Positions 1 to 8,586 are shown, numbered from the stretch's first letter. The stretch is 64,000 nt of DNA from Vibrio coralliilyticus ATCC BAA-450 (GCF_000176135.1 NZ_ACZN01000017.1:682001-746000), one strand, 5' to 3'. Notes: generated by a model not told the origin, from the letters alone. A program made the numbers and translations.

Positions 1-747
1 TAACACGGCATCAACCGCTGCGCGAAGATCAATGTCATTATCAATCACGACAGGTGATTTACCGCCGAGCTCCAACGTCACAGGGGTAAGGTTTTTCGCC
101 GCAGCCTGAGCGACTAGCCTCCCTACTGGCGTCGACCCCGTAAAGATAAGATGATCAAAGGGGAGCTGAGAAAAATAGCTGGCGATATCCGCTTCGCCCT
201 CAATTGGGTAAATGTGTCGGTCTAAGCAAGACAAGATCTGGCTGAGTACCTGATTGGTATGATGGGTATGCTCACTCAGCTTAACCATGACTCGGTTTCC
301 CGCCGCAATCGCCGTCACGATAGGTGCAATGCTCAGCACTATTGGAAAGTTCCAAGGGACAATAACTCCGACCACACCTAGCGGTTGATACTCGACTGTG
401 ATTGAAGAAGGAGACAGCAACAAGCCCGCTTTACGTCGACTTGGTTTCATCCACTTTTTTAGATACTTGATGGTGTAATTGATGTGAGAGACCGCGGGTA
501 GGATATCGCAAATCATGCTGTCGAAGCGGCTGCGTGCACCATAGTCCTTTTGCAGAGCCTCAACCAACTCTTCCTTGTGTTCAAGTAAAGCTTGCTTGAG
601 GATCTTTAGCCTTTTCATCCGAACGTTATAGCCAGAATATGGCTCACTTAAATAAAAAGCCCGGACTTCAGCATAGAGATGAAGTAACTCTTGCTGCGTT
701 CTGATGTGTTCTTTTTGCCAACGATTAAGATCTACGACGCCTTCCAT
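1..747 (-). CDS. Coniferyl aldehyde dehydrogenase-like protein, N-terminal 249 residues (partial)
   Basis: The frame is open from an ATG at 745-747 to the left edge, so only the first 249 codons are visible. Conserved aldehyde dehydrogenase stretches are present in order: PWNFP in the Rossmann fold, FTGSTPVG at the NAD-binding turn, and LELGGKSP, which carries the general-base Glu. The N-terminal part, with its long basic helical region before the fold, resembles the CalB/coniferyl-aldehyde subgroup, which oxidises aromatic or long aliphatic aldehydes with NAD(P)+. The catalytic Cys lies beyond the window. The gene reads away from dsbD's terminator and is in its own unit as far as can be seen. 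The family call is firm; the substrate is inferred. Confidence 0.85.
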   Translation of the reverse strand, partial: MEGVVDLNRWQKEHIRTQQELLHLYAEVRAFYLSEPYSGYNVRMKRLKILKQALLEHKEELVEALQKDYGARSRFDSMICDILPAVSHINYTIKYLKKWMKPSRRKAGLLLSPSSITVEYQPLGVVGVIVPWNFPIVLSIAPIVTAIAAGNRVMVKLSEHTHHTNQVLSQILSCLDRHIYPIEGEADIASYFSQLPFDHLIFTGSTPVGRLVAQAAAKNLTPVTLELGGKSPVVIDNDIDLRAAVDAVL

Positions 748-846
748 GTGCCATCATTGCCTGATTGGTTATTCTTTGCTCATAAGTATAGTAGCCAGAT
801 TCGACACCAATGTCTTGGCCAGCACACTCCTAACGTGCCTAAGATA

Positions 847-868
847 AAGGCGACATAAATGTCGCCTT
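847..868 (-). terminator. Rho-independent-type terminator after dsbD
   Basis: A perfect 10-bp inverted repeat (AAGGCGACAT / ATGTCGCCTT) with a two-base centre lies 7 nt downstream of the dsbD stop. On the minus strand it is followed by a T-rich stretch (TATCTT). It closes the long minus-strand tad-redox operon. Confidence 0.7.
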
Positions 869-875
869 CTGTTAA

Positions 876-2618
876 TTACTGCAATTGGGTCATCACAGAT
901 TGAAAATGCTCAAGCCCTGTGGCTCCGACAATTCTCTGCTGAGCGATTTCAGCACCTTTGGTATCAAAGAAAAATACCGCCGGTGGGCCAAACACATTAC
1001 GCTCTGCCAGCCACGCCATCTGCTCAGGGGTACTCTCGGTGACATCAAACTTGATCGTATTCCAGTCAGCAAAGTGCTTGTGTACAGATTCATGACCAAA
1101 CACTTCTTTCTCAATGACCTTACACGAGACACACCAGTCGGCATAAAGGTCAATCAGTACCGGTTTACCTTGCTGCTTCGCGAGTATTAATTGTTGATCC
1201 AAGACTTCAACAGAGCTGACTTTCTCAAATGGTAAAACCGCGACTGGTTGGTCTGATGTAGTCTGTGCAACATTAAGTGGTTTAAGAGGATCATTTGAGC
1301 CTGTCAACATGCCGACAAATAAGATCAACCCGTAGAACAGAGACATAAATGCGGCCAGTTTACGGGTCCTCGCCCAACCTGGTTGCGCTGAATCCAGCGC
1401 GCCAAAATGAATACCGCTTCCAATGGCAAGCACCGCCCATAAGAGCATCGTCAACCAATCCGGAATAAAACGGCTCAACAACACAATCGCGACCGCCAGC
1501 AACAACACACCGAACAGTTGCTTCACGGCAATCATCCAAGGGCCGCTTTTGGGGAGCAATTTACCGCCACTCATGCCAATCAGAATCAGTGGCACACCCA
1601 TACCTAATGCCATCACAAACAGGGTTACGCCACCTAATACCCAATCTTGCGTGGTGGAAACATAGAGTAACGCCCCAGCCAATGGCGCACTCACACAAGG
1701 TGAAACCACTAACGCAGACACAGCGCCCATCACAAATACGCTTGCCACTTTGCCGCCGCCTAGTTTGTCTGAGCTTGCATTTAGTTTCTGTTGAATGGAT
1801 GCAGGCAATTGCAGCTCGTAAAAGCCAAACATCGCTAAAGCAAGCAAGACAAACACCACCGCAAATATCGATAGCAACCAAGGTTGCTGCATCGCCGCTT
1901 GCAGGTTAACACCTTTAGCCAGCGTCGTGACTAAGATCCCCGTTAGCGCATAACTGGAAGCCATACCCAACACATAGGACGTTGACAAAACTAGACCTTT
2001 TCGGCCTGTCATTTTTGCGTCACCACCAATGATGCTCGACAAAATAGGCACCATGGGCAACACACAAGGTGTCAGTGACAGCCCTAAACCAAGTAGGAAA
2101 AAGATGAGGAGAGCCTGAGTTTTGGACGCGCTGCCTAAGAGCTCAGACAGGCCCGCCGTGTCTTCCGCCAAACCGCCAACTTTATCCCAAATAGAGGAGC
2201 TGCTGTCATTCAGTGTATTGGCGGGCAAGTCGAGTTTGATCGTCTGAGGTAAGTAACACAGACCTTTTTCTGAGCAACCTTGATAACGAACCTTTAGTTG
2301 ACCTTCGCCACCATAAGGTACCAGCACGGTTACTGGCTTATCGAAAACGACGACTTCGCCAAAGTACTTGTCTTGTTTCTGTTTGCCCGGTGAAGAAAAT
2401 TGAGGGTCAGTCAACTCAACGCCGCTATCTGCTGAAAACTTAAATCGGCCTTTATAGAGATAATATTCAGGCTGAGTCGCGAAATGGATCTGCACACCTT
2501 GTTCACTGACCGACCATTGATAAGGAAATGCCTCTTCGACAGGCAAAAAGTCAGGATCCTGCGCGAACGTAAAGGCAGAGATAAACAGTAATAATGGCAG
2601 GATGAAAATTCTGATCAC
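876..2618 (-). CDS. dsbD: Thiol:disulfide interchange protein DsbD
   Basis: DsbD carries electrons from cytoplasmic thioredoxin across the inner membrane to periplasmic thiol proteins. All three parts are visible in 580 residues. A signal peptide (about 1-19) and an N-terminal domain carry the Cys pair C115/C121. A multi-helix membrane core has Cys in LTPCVLPMVP (C185) and in VSPCVSAPLAG. A C-terminal thioredoxin domain has WCVSC (C496/C499). The length is normal for the family. It overlaps the ApbE-like gene by 4 nt and is the last gene of the operon. Its position next to a periplasmic thioredoxin-like protein and a Cys-tailed DUF4266 protein suggests it feeds reductant to that module. That makes it possibly a second, dedicated DsbD rather than the general cytochrome-maturation one. 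Confidence 0.93.
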   Translation of the reverse strand: MIRIFILPLLLFISAFTFAQDPDFLPVEEAFPYQWSVSEQGVQIHFATQPEYYLYKGRFKFSADSGVELTDPQFSSPGKQKQDKYFGEVVVFDKPVTVLVPYGGEGQLKVRYQGCSEKGLCYLPQTIKLDLPANTLNDSSSSIWDKVGGLAEDTAGLSELLGSASKTQALLIFFLLGLGLSLTPCVLPMVPILSSIIGGDAKMTGRKGLVLSTSYVLGMASSYALTGILVTTLAKGVNLQAAMQQPWLLSIFAVVFVLLALAMFGFYELQLPASIQQKLNASSDKLGGGKVASVFVMGAVSALVVSPCVSAPLAGALLYVSTTQDWVLGGVTLFVMALGMGVPLILIGMSGGKLLPKSGPWMIAVKQLFGVLLLAVAIVLLSRFIPDWLTMLLWAVLAIGSGIHFGALDSAQPGWARTRKLAAFMSLFYGLILFVGMLTGSNDPLKPLNVAQTTSDQPVAVLPFEKVSSVEVLDQQLILAKQQGKPVLIDLYADWCVSCKVIEKEVFGHESVHKHFADWNTIKFDVTESTPEQMAWLAERNVFGPPAVFFFDTKGAEIAQQRIVGATGLEHFQSVMTQLQ

Positions 2619-3496
2619 GCTACAAACTCCGTGTCTTGATGAATAGCTAATTGATCGTCAATAAATACAACACCGACTTGTTCAGGGACTGGTAAAGTCG
2701 GCTCTAATGTCAATGCCGTACTGAGGGCGCCGGCTTCCAGTGTCGTTGGAGCTAAGACGCTGACAGAGAGCACTTGAGGATGTGTTCCACGTTGCGACAA
2801 TATGTGTGAGCTTTCCTCATCACCAAATTGGAAGCTTCGCTCGTAATGAGCTGAGGTCGTCAATGCGGCATTAGCCAGTGGCAATGAGAAAAATGGCTCA
2901 TGCTTATTCTTCGGATTGAGCACCGCCACATTGAAAGGTGCACCGTCTGGCTTAGTGCCAAGCGCTCGAATGTCTCCACCAAAATTCACCAGCGCAGAAG
3001 AAACACCAAATTTCTCTGCGATCATCACCGCCTGATCGACCGCAAACTCTTTAATCACTCCACCCAAGTCAAATTGAGTCTCTGCGTGGGGGATAGAGAG
3101 CGTTTTATCTGATAGAGACCAAGCATCAACGCCCATAAACGCCTTAGCACCTTCATAAGCCGCACTTCTGTCCAATTGAGGCGTGCTGGCCATCATTGAC
3201 TTCACAGTACCGACCGTAGGGTCAAAAACACCTTTCGTGCCATCAACCAAACGCTTCAAAACTTCAAATACAGCGTAGCTTTCATCATCCAAGGCCACAG
3301 ATGATGACTGACGTTGATTCACTTGCTGATTGAGCCAAGATTGAGAATCATAAAAGTTAAATTTCTGCTCTAATCTCAGAGTATTAGACTCAATTAAAGC
3401 CACGATATCTGCGGCTTTCTCTGAGTGATACAACTGAACTTCACAAGGAACCGTCATCGCCTGAAATCGGTGAACAAACGGCGGATTAAAACTCAT
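2615..3496 (-). CDS. ApbE-like FAD:protein FMN transferase
   Basis: ApbE enzymes split FAD and attach FMN covalently to a Ser or Thr of a target protein. This 293-residue protein has the family's landmarks: FDPTVG, the FDLGGVIKEFAVDQ block, NFGGDIRALG, and a late TSAHYERSF...HILS region. Unlike most ApbE proteins it has no signal peptide or lipobox, so it appears cytoplasmic. No alternative upstream start giving a signal peptide was seen, and the gene already overlaps the DUF3570 gene by about 11 nt. It sits between the DUF3570 and dsbD genes with overlapping ends, so the three are probably co-translated. The likely acceptor is a neighbour; the DUF3570 protein has a candidate site. The family call is good; activity and target are inferred. 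Confidence 0.8.
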   Translation of the reverse strand: MSFNPPFVHRFQAMTVPCEVQLYHSEKAADIVALIESNTLRLEQKFNFYDSQSWLNQQVNQRQSSSVALDDESYAVFEVLKRLVDGTKGVFDPTVGTVKSMMASTPQLDRSAAYEGAKAFMGVDAWSLSDKTLSIPHAETQFDLGGVIKEFAVDQAVMIAEKFGVSSALVNFGGDIRALGTKPDGAPFNVAVLNPKNKHEPFFSLPLANAALTTSAHYERSFQFGDEESSHILSQRGTHPQVLSVSVLAPTTLEAGALSTALTLEPTLPVPEQVGVVFIDDQLAIHQDTEFVA

Positions 3497-4709
3497 AGGT
3501 TGCCCCTACTGCCCACCACTGAGCTTCAAAACCATTGGACTGCTCGTAATAAGCGCCAAGCAGATTGAAACGCAGTTTCTTATGCACTTTAAAGCTTGCG
3601 CCTAATTCATAGGCATTGGCCGTAAAATCACCAAGACGTAAATCAGAGGTCGCATAACCCGATGAAGCAAACGTAGGATCACTGCCATTAGGATCACGGT
3701 AGAAATCGGCGGCGCTTTGGGTGTACCAGAAATAACCCGGAGCTAACGTTAGCCAACTGTTGACCGTCCAAGAAAGCTTGCCGCCAAGCTGATGAGAGGC
3801 TACGCCCCAGTCGTCCTGGAACCATTTGTAACGAGGGCGAACCACTAGAGTTTCGGACATTGACCAGAACGCCTGAATATTCACGCCACCTGACAAACGA
3901 GTATCCGGGCGTGAATCCTGACCAAGAAAGACCTCGTCAGTACCAATCGAGCCATCGCCATCAATATCCACCTCACGCAACACCGTCAGATAGTGATTGC
4001 TAAGATAGCCAGAACGATAACCCGCATAGCCGGTGAAGACCATGTAGTAATTTGGCGAGAAGGTTTGTGAAAGCCCTGCCTCAACATTCCCTGTAAAGAT
4101 GTCTTCCCAAGATTGTGGATTGGTCGAGGTTTGATATTTGCCAAACGTCATCGTTTCATCAAACAGGGTAGAAAACCCTAAACTGTATGAGCGGTTTTTC
4201 TGTGCGTCGGCGTAAATTAGCCCTTTACCATTTAAGCCAATACTGCGGTAATCCTCTTCTTTGGAAAAGTTAGCGCCGAAAGTCCACTCGTTACGCAGCT
4301 CGTCTCGGTAAGTCGCGCTGCCATTGATCGATTTACGGGTATCTTCCAGCTCATATTTCTGAATTTTGTAGCCACTGCTGTGGGGATCGTAGCCAGCGCG
4401 GATCACCTGATCCGTCATATTTTGAGCTTGTTGAGTTTTCGTCGCACGGTTTACCGCATCCGCTGCACTGCCAATTGGAGTTGTTGGCCCCCAAGATGGT
4501 GACGCACCAGAAACCGTGTCGTAGCCCAATTCAAGATTGATGGTCCAATCAAGACCAAAACTCTTTTCGATAGAAACAACGCTGTCGCCTGCTTCCACTT
4601 TATCGTCATACTCTTCGTAATTTAGGTAGTGAACAGAGATATGGTCTTCTGCTAGCGCACTATTCGCCACTGCCGCTGCGCTCAGCAGCGTTAAAGGTAG
4701 TTTTTTCAT
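3486..4709 (-). CDS. DUF3570-type outer-membrane beta-barrel protein
   Basis: The protein has 407 residues, with a signal peptide cleaved near ANSALA-E (about residue 20). The rest is made of alternating polar and aromatic beta-strand segments and ends in aromatic-x-Phe (TYEF), as expected of an outer-membrane barrel. I recognise it as DUF3570, a family of unknown function usually next to DUF4266 and ApbE genes. Residues 64-72 read DTVSGASPS. This resembles the acceptor motif flavinylated by ApbE in NqrC and RnfG (D-x-x-S/T-G-A-T/S). The residue equivalent to the FMN-bearing Thr would be Ser70. Whether this Ser is modified is inference. It lies 19 nt after the DUF4266 gene. Confidence 0.75.
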   Translation of the reverse strand: MKKLPLTLLSAAAVANSALAEDHISVHYLNYEEYDDKVEAGDSVVSIEKSFGLDWTINLELGYDTVSGASPSWGPTTPIGSAADAVNRATKTQQAQNMTDQVIRAGYDPHSSGYKIQKYELEDTRKSINGSATYRDELRNEWTFGANFSKEEDYRSIGLNGKGLIYADAQKNRSYSLGFSTLFDETMTFGKYQTSTNPQSWEDIFTGNVEAGLSQTFSPNYYMVFTGYAGYRSGYLSNHYLTVLREVDIDGDGSIGTDEVFLGQDSRPDTRLSGGVNIQAFWSMSETLVVRPRYKWFQDDWGVASHQLGGKLSWTVNSWLTLAPGYFWYTQSAADFYRDPNGSDPTFASSGYATSDLRLGDFTANAYELGASFKVHKKLRFNLLGAYYEQSNGFEAQWWAVGATYEF

Positions 4710-4728
4710 TCTGATTTATTTTTAGTAT

Positions 4729-5193
4729 TTAGTTACAACCACAGCCGCCGCCACCGACGCCACTGCCACCCACTGAACCTTGCTTGTATGAGAAGACCTT
4801 CTCCGAAAATAAGTCGAACTCAGGCACCGGCCCTCCGGGTTTCATCTCTTTCTTAGCCAGCGTGCCTTTTTCCCACGGCTTAACGGGTTCGATACCCAAT
4901 GCTTCGTCGACAAAAGCGAGTGCTGACTTTTCATTTGCGACGGCTTTTGGCTTATTCAGCGTTAAATCCTTAGCCTGAGGTTTGACTAATTCAACGTTGC
5001 GACGAGCACCGATTTCAGAACTGCCACTGGTGTAGACCTGACCAGAAATCACCTCTTCTTCAATGCTGGAAGCACTGACAGATGTTTCCGTAGCATGGGA
5101 AGTTTTTTTCCCTAACTGACTTAAATCCACTTTGGGTGCAGCAACGCTCAGCGCCGGAAAGCAGAGAGCAAACACAAGAACGACTGGCTTCAT
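4729..5193 (-). CDS. DUF4266 protein with N-terminal extension and GGGCGCN tail
   Basis: The protein has 154 residues. A Sec signal peptide (about 1-19, ending SVAA) lacks a lipobox Cys. A low-complexity middle follows. The C-terminal ~50 residues match the small DUF4266 family: the PWEKGTLAKKEM stretch, an aromatic segment with FSEKVFSYK, then a Gly-rich tail ending GGGCGCN. DUF4266 proteins are usually short lipoproteins of 70-80 residues, so this one is about twice the normal length and is probably soluble in the periplasm. The two terminal Cys suggest a redox, metal or covalent-attachment role, but none is known. The start overlaps the stop of the thioredoxin-like gene (ATGA), indicating translational coupling. 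Confidence 0.75.
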   Translation of the reverse strand: MKPVVLVFALCFPALSVAAPKVDLSQLGKKTSHATETSVSASSIEEEVISGQVYTSGSSEIGARRNVELVKPQAKDLTLNKPKAVANEKSALAFVDEALGIEPVKPWEKGTLAKKEMKPGGPVPEFDLFSEKVFSYKQGSVGGSGVGGGGCGCN

Positions 5194-5654
5194 AGCTGCA
5201 CTCCCATATCGGCCAGATCAGTGAGAATAACGTTACGGATATCGTTGATGGCGCCAAACCGAACTTTGAGTACTTGGCCCTGATAGATGTAGTAGAGCGC
5301 TGGCATACCAATCGGCTTGAACTCGGCGATCAACTGTTGCTTTGGATCGTTGACGACAGGAAAGGTCAAACCTAACGATTTTTGAAACTCAAGGCCAACT
5401 TCGACCTCCTCATCGACATCCACACCGACAACCGTCACGCCTGTCCCTTCTAGTTCACGGTAAAGCTGATTAACCAAAGGCAGTTCATGGCGACATGAAA
5501 CACACCACTCCGCAAAGAAATCCACTATCGTTAACTGGCTTTGATCCAGCTTGAGCCCCGTTGACGCTGAATCTGTAATTGTGTCTCCTTCTTTAAACGC
5601 AGATGCAGAGAAAGAGGCGCATAAGGCGAATAGCACAACCAATTGTTTAATCAT
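5190..5654 (-). CDS. Periplasmic thioredoxin-like (TlpA family) protein
   Basis: The chosen ATG at 5654 has a GGAGA ribosome site 6-7 nt upstream; a second ATG 12 nt earlier is less well placed. The product has about 154 residues, with a signal peptide ending near ASFSASA. The thioredoxin fold carries FFAEWCVSC (C51/C54) and a cis-Pro region, GMPALYYI. The WCVSC active site is identical in the DsbD C-terminal domain encoded in the same operon, which fits electron transfer between them. The gene lies 24 nt after tadG with no terminator between, and overlaps the DUF4266 gene by 4 nt. It is probably a reductase for the DUF4266 Cys tail or another operon product (inference). Confidence 0.85.
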   Translation of the reverse strand: MIKQLVVLFALCASFSASAFKEGDTITDSASTGLKLDQSQLTIVDFFAEWCVSCRHELPLVNQLYRELEGTGVTVVGVDVDEEVEVGLEFQKSLGLTFPVVNDPKQQLIAEFKPIGMPALYYIYQGQVLKVRFGAINDIRNVILTDLADMGVQL

Positions 5655-5678
5655 TATTTTCTCCATAATTTTGTTGTT

Positions 5679-6872
5679 TTATTTCTGTCCGAAGTTAAGC
5701 GTGGTGTCATACTGAACTTCTAATATCTTTGAAAAGTACTCATCGAGTTTCTCGGTGTTGGTTGCAGAGAAAACCTGCCCCTTGATTCCGTCTGTATTTG
5801 CAGCGTTGATGCAGCTCTGAAACTGAGCTAGGCGGCTGTCTTGGACATTGAAACCAATAAAATTGAGCTCAATAGCAAATTCATTGGCTAAACGGTCACA
5901 AAGGCCAGCGTCAATCAGGTCATCCAGTACATAACCACTATCAACTCCATCAGTCATCAGAATCAGCTTTTGCTTAGGTGCGAGCGAATAAGGGTTATAT
6001 CCCCATTCTTGGCGCCACCTTGGAATCAGTTGACGAGCCCCCCAGATAACCCCTTGATACGAGCGGGTGCCACCTGTCGTAGTCAGGGCATTAATTGCTG
6101 TTTTCACTTCGCTCATATTGTCGGTAAGCGGGACAAGGGTGGCTGAGGCACTGCAGTCTGCGAGAAACTCGTCCGGTGCACGGTGACTAACCGCCTTCTC
6201 GGAGTGGATTCGGTCTAGGTTTTGAACGGTTTCATTCACCAATACAGAGCCGCCAGATTCTTTGGTTAGCCCATCGATACAAAAGACGCCTTTGTCATCT
6301 AACCAATCGGCATTGCGAGCAGACACCCCATCAGAAAAAGGCACGATAGAGATACTAATTGCTCGCCTTCCATCGATTTGTACATTGTCTTGCTCAATGC
6401 GTTCTATTGCTCGAGTAAGGATGCTCTTTAATGTGTCGATTGACCCTGCCATGGAACTGGAAATGTCCAACACTAAAGTCATTTCCGTTGGGGTCACACT
6501 AGCCGACTGATTGACGTGCGCCTGCTCCACAGAGCCTGACTGCGCAGAATACGAAGCCTGTGCAAATTTCAATGATGAGAAAAGCCCCGTCAGTTGATAC
6601 CCCATGTTCAGCTCACAGCCTGAAGCGCTGTATATCTCGCTTTTCACCAGTTTTACGTTGGGCTGGTAATACTCCAGATACGCCTGATTAACGCTAGGAT
6701 CGGAGTAGTCGGCAAATGCACACGCCAAGGAAGCCGCGTCTACGGCTTGCATCGCACGACTGCTCAGTTGTACCTGAAAACCAATCATGATGGTCGCAGC
6801 AGACAGCACCACCAAAGGAATCAGCAGAGCTAAGAAGGATAAGGAGACGGAGCCTGTGTGTTGCTTAAGCAC
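5679..6872 (-). CDS. tadG: TadG-like pilus assembly protein with von Willebrand A domain
   Basis: The 397-residue protein starts with a class-III-type hydrophobic segment (SVSLSFLALLIPLVVLS) like the pseudopilins TadE and TadF. It continues with a periplasmic part holding a VWA domain. The MIDAS metal site is visible as DISSS (D136, S138, S140) followed by later Thr/Asp positions (TTGG, MTDGVDSG). TadG is thought to anchor or stabilise the Tad secretion apparatus in the envelope. It is the last gene of the classical tad set and overlaps tadF by 8 nt. The operon then continues into the thioredoxin-like gene. Confidence 0.85.
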   Translation of the reverse strand: MLKQHTGSVSLSFLALLIPLVVLSAATIMIGFQVQLSSRAMQAVDAASLACAFADYSDPSVNQAYLEYYQPNVKLVKSEIYSASGCELNMGYQLTGLFSSLKFAQASYSAQSGSVEQAHVNQSASVTPTEMTLVLDISSSMAGSIDTLKSILTRAIERIEQDNVQIDGRRAISISIVPFSDGVSARNADWLDDKGVFCIDGLTKESGGSVLVNETVQNLDRIHSEKAVSHRAPDEFLADCSASATLVPLTDNMSEVKTAINALTTTGGTRSYQGVIWGARQLIPRWRQEWGYNPYSLAPKQKLILMTDGVDSGYVLDDLIDAGLCDRLANEFAIELNFIGFNVQDSRLAQFQSCINAANTDGIKGQVFSATNTEKLDEYFSKILEVQYDTTLNFGQK

Positions 6873-7434
6873 TGTAGCGCCTCCCTATCATGGCAGCTTG
6901 GCTGCGCATGGATGTTGGAAGCGGTAACGGCAGCCAATTGAAAATGGCACTATCCGACTCCAACGGCTCAGAGACACAAAGCGTTACCTGATATAGGCTC
7001 GCAGTCTTACCACGTAACGAGGCGATCGAGCTTCGGCTAACTGGAGCGAGTGTAGAAAGAGCATCTATCGTTTGTTCTACCTCGCAGTCACTGCCTGCTT
7101 TTTGGGTGACGAGCTCAGTGCGGCCAGCAGTCACAGTTCGAATTTCAAGTACAAGCCCTATACGCTCTGCTTCAAAACCTGTGGGTAAAGAACGCTGTGC
7201 AACACTCAACAGTTGATTAGCACTCGCATCGTCATAGGCTTTAGCGCTACCTTGTGGCACTAACGCTCTTGCAGCAGCGCTCGCCATCGAATATGCCGTA
7301 CTATCGACACGACTTTGAAGGTAGAGCAGCTTGTACACTGCGAACAGCCCCAAAACGATGGTTAGAATTCCGAGCACAACAAACGGAAACTCGATCACGG
7401 TTGCGCCATTTTGCTTTGAAACACTACGCATCAT
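6865..7434 (-). CDS. tadF: TadF-like pseudopilin
   Basis: The 189-residue protein has a short basic leader, then GATVIEF followed by a hydrophobic helix, the TadE/TadF prepilin signature with a Glu at the fifth position after the cleavage glycine. The rest is periplasmic, with three Cys visible. TadE and TadF are minor pseudopilins processed by the TadV peptidase. They are required for Flp fibre assembly. It overlaps tadE upstream and tadG downstream, consistent with co-translation. Calling it TadF rather than a second TadE rests on length and gene order. Confidence 0.8.
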   Translation of the reverse strand: MMRSVSKQNGATVIEFPFVVLGILTIVLGLFAVYKLLYLQSRVDSTAYSMASAAARALVPQGSAKAYDDASANQLLSVAQRSLPTGFEAERIGLVLEIRTVTAGRTELVTQKAGSDCEVEQTIDALSTLAPVSRSSIASLRGKTASLYQVTLCVSEPLESDSAIFNWLPLPLPTSMRSQAAMIGRRYSA

Positions 7435-7858
7435 GACTCACCAATACGGTTCGGCTTAAAGACGCCACTGAAGGAAACGTTTCAGACAGGGCTGGTACCA
7501 ATAAAAAGGTAAAACGGTATCGAATGTGGTACTCGGCCATCACCGCAGTCAGAGAAGTGGTCGTTCTCCCCAAAGCTAAAGATTGAACGCTATCGCTATA
7601 ACGTGGAGGGTCAATGTCGATCTTCTCTAGATCGAGCAATGGAAACGAGGCGATGCGATCGCGGATTCGACTGTCTAAAGTCGTGGAAGGTGGCAGCGTT
7701 CTTACATCCCTAACCGCAGCATTGACGGCAGATTCAAAGATCATGGTGACCCACATCAGGCGAGCAAATTCAAATGCCGCCAGTAGCACAATCATCAGGG
7801 GAACAATTACCATTGCAAACTCTATCGTCTGGCTCCCAGAATGACGCTTCATCACCAT
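7424..7858 (-). CDS. tadE: TadE-like pseudopilin
   Basis: The 144-residue protein has the leader MVMKRHSGSQTIEF followed by a strongly hydrophobic helix (AMVIVPLMIVLLAAFEFARL). The GSQTIEF cleavage motif with its Glu is typical of TadE. A GGGAG-type ribosome site precedes the first ATG (7858) by about 7 nt, so that start is preferred over the second ATG at 7852. It acts in the inner membrane and periplasm as a minor pilin of the Tad system. The gene overlaps tadD and tadF. Confidence 0.83.
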   Translation of the reverse strand: MVMKRHSGSQTIEFAMVIVPLMIVLLAAFEFARLMWVTMIFESAVNAAVRDVRTLPPSTTLDSRIRDRIASFPLLDLEKIDIDPPRYSDSVQSLALGRTTTSLTAVMAEYHIRYRFTFLLVPALSETFPSVASLSRTVLVSHDA

Positions 7859-8586
7859 GCGCTAGCTCCCAGCTCAGCAAGATGCTGGTAATACGCTAAG
7901 TTGTTCTCTAACTCCGCTTTGGTCAGATCGCCCATCGCGATCGTTCGTGCAGCATCGACCTCACCTTGCAACGCATAAGATAATGCTAGATTAAGCCGCA
8001 GCTTAGTTGTCGCTTCTCCGCGTTGGTAAATTGGGTAAAGAATCCGAATACTTTGACCTGGCTGACCATCTAGCATCCAGCTCAGCGCGAGGTTGTTTCG
8101 GTACTCTAAACTGTCCGGCCTGATGTTAATCGCCTGCTGAAATGCATCACGAGCATCCGTATAGTTTTTTTGCAGTGAGTAACTCACACCAAGACTGTTT
8201 AGCGCCACTTCGTCTTTCTCGTTTCCTTCCACCGCTCTGCGCAGTGATTCCGTCGCTAAACGTACATTTCCCAATGCTAAGTGCGCGCGACCTAATTCAC
8301 GATCAAACTGTGGGGAGGGCTTAAGTGCACTGCCCTTTTTGAGATAATGCAGCGCCTCATCGTAACGAGCGGCTTGATTACTGGCACTCCCCGCCAGAAA
8401 CAAAAGCTGGGGATCATCTGGAGTCACTTCCAGTTTCTGCTTATAAATACTAAGCGCATTGTCCGCATGACCATTTGTCAGTGCGGTTTCAGCCAGCTGA
8501 AAATCGGATTGTTCAACCTGATTGTCTGTGGACTGGCAACCAAGAACCAATAGACAAAAGCAGGCAGAAATGAATGGTTTAATCAT
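7852..8586 (-). CDS. tadD: TadD-like TPR lipoprotein
   Basis: The 244-residue protein begins with a lipoprotein signal peptide ending LVLGC (Cys at about 17). Repeated 34-residue TPR units follow, for example DPQLLFLAGSASNQAARYDEA and DEVALNSLGVSYSLQKNYTDA. TadD is an outer-membrane-associated lipoprotein proposed to act as a pilotin or scaffold for the RcpA secretin. Four-base overlaps at both ends place it firmly within the operon. Confidence 0.85.
   Translation of the reverse strand: MIKPFISACFCLLVLGCQSTDNQVEQSDFQLAETALTNGHADNALSIYKQKLEVTPDDPQLLFLAGSASNQAARYDEALHYLKKGSALKPSPQFDRELGRAHLALGNVRLATESLRRAVEGNEKDEVALNSLGVSYSLQKNYTDARDAFQQAINIRPDSLEYRNNLALSWMLDGQPGQSIRILYPIYQRGEATTKLRLNLALSYALQGEVDAARTIAMGDLTKAELENNLAYYQHLAELGASAW

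Noticed and set aside
885..1190. Plus-strand open frame inside dsbD
   Set aside because: It lies opposite well-conserved dsbD codons and has no family features; the same holds for the other antisense frames.
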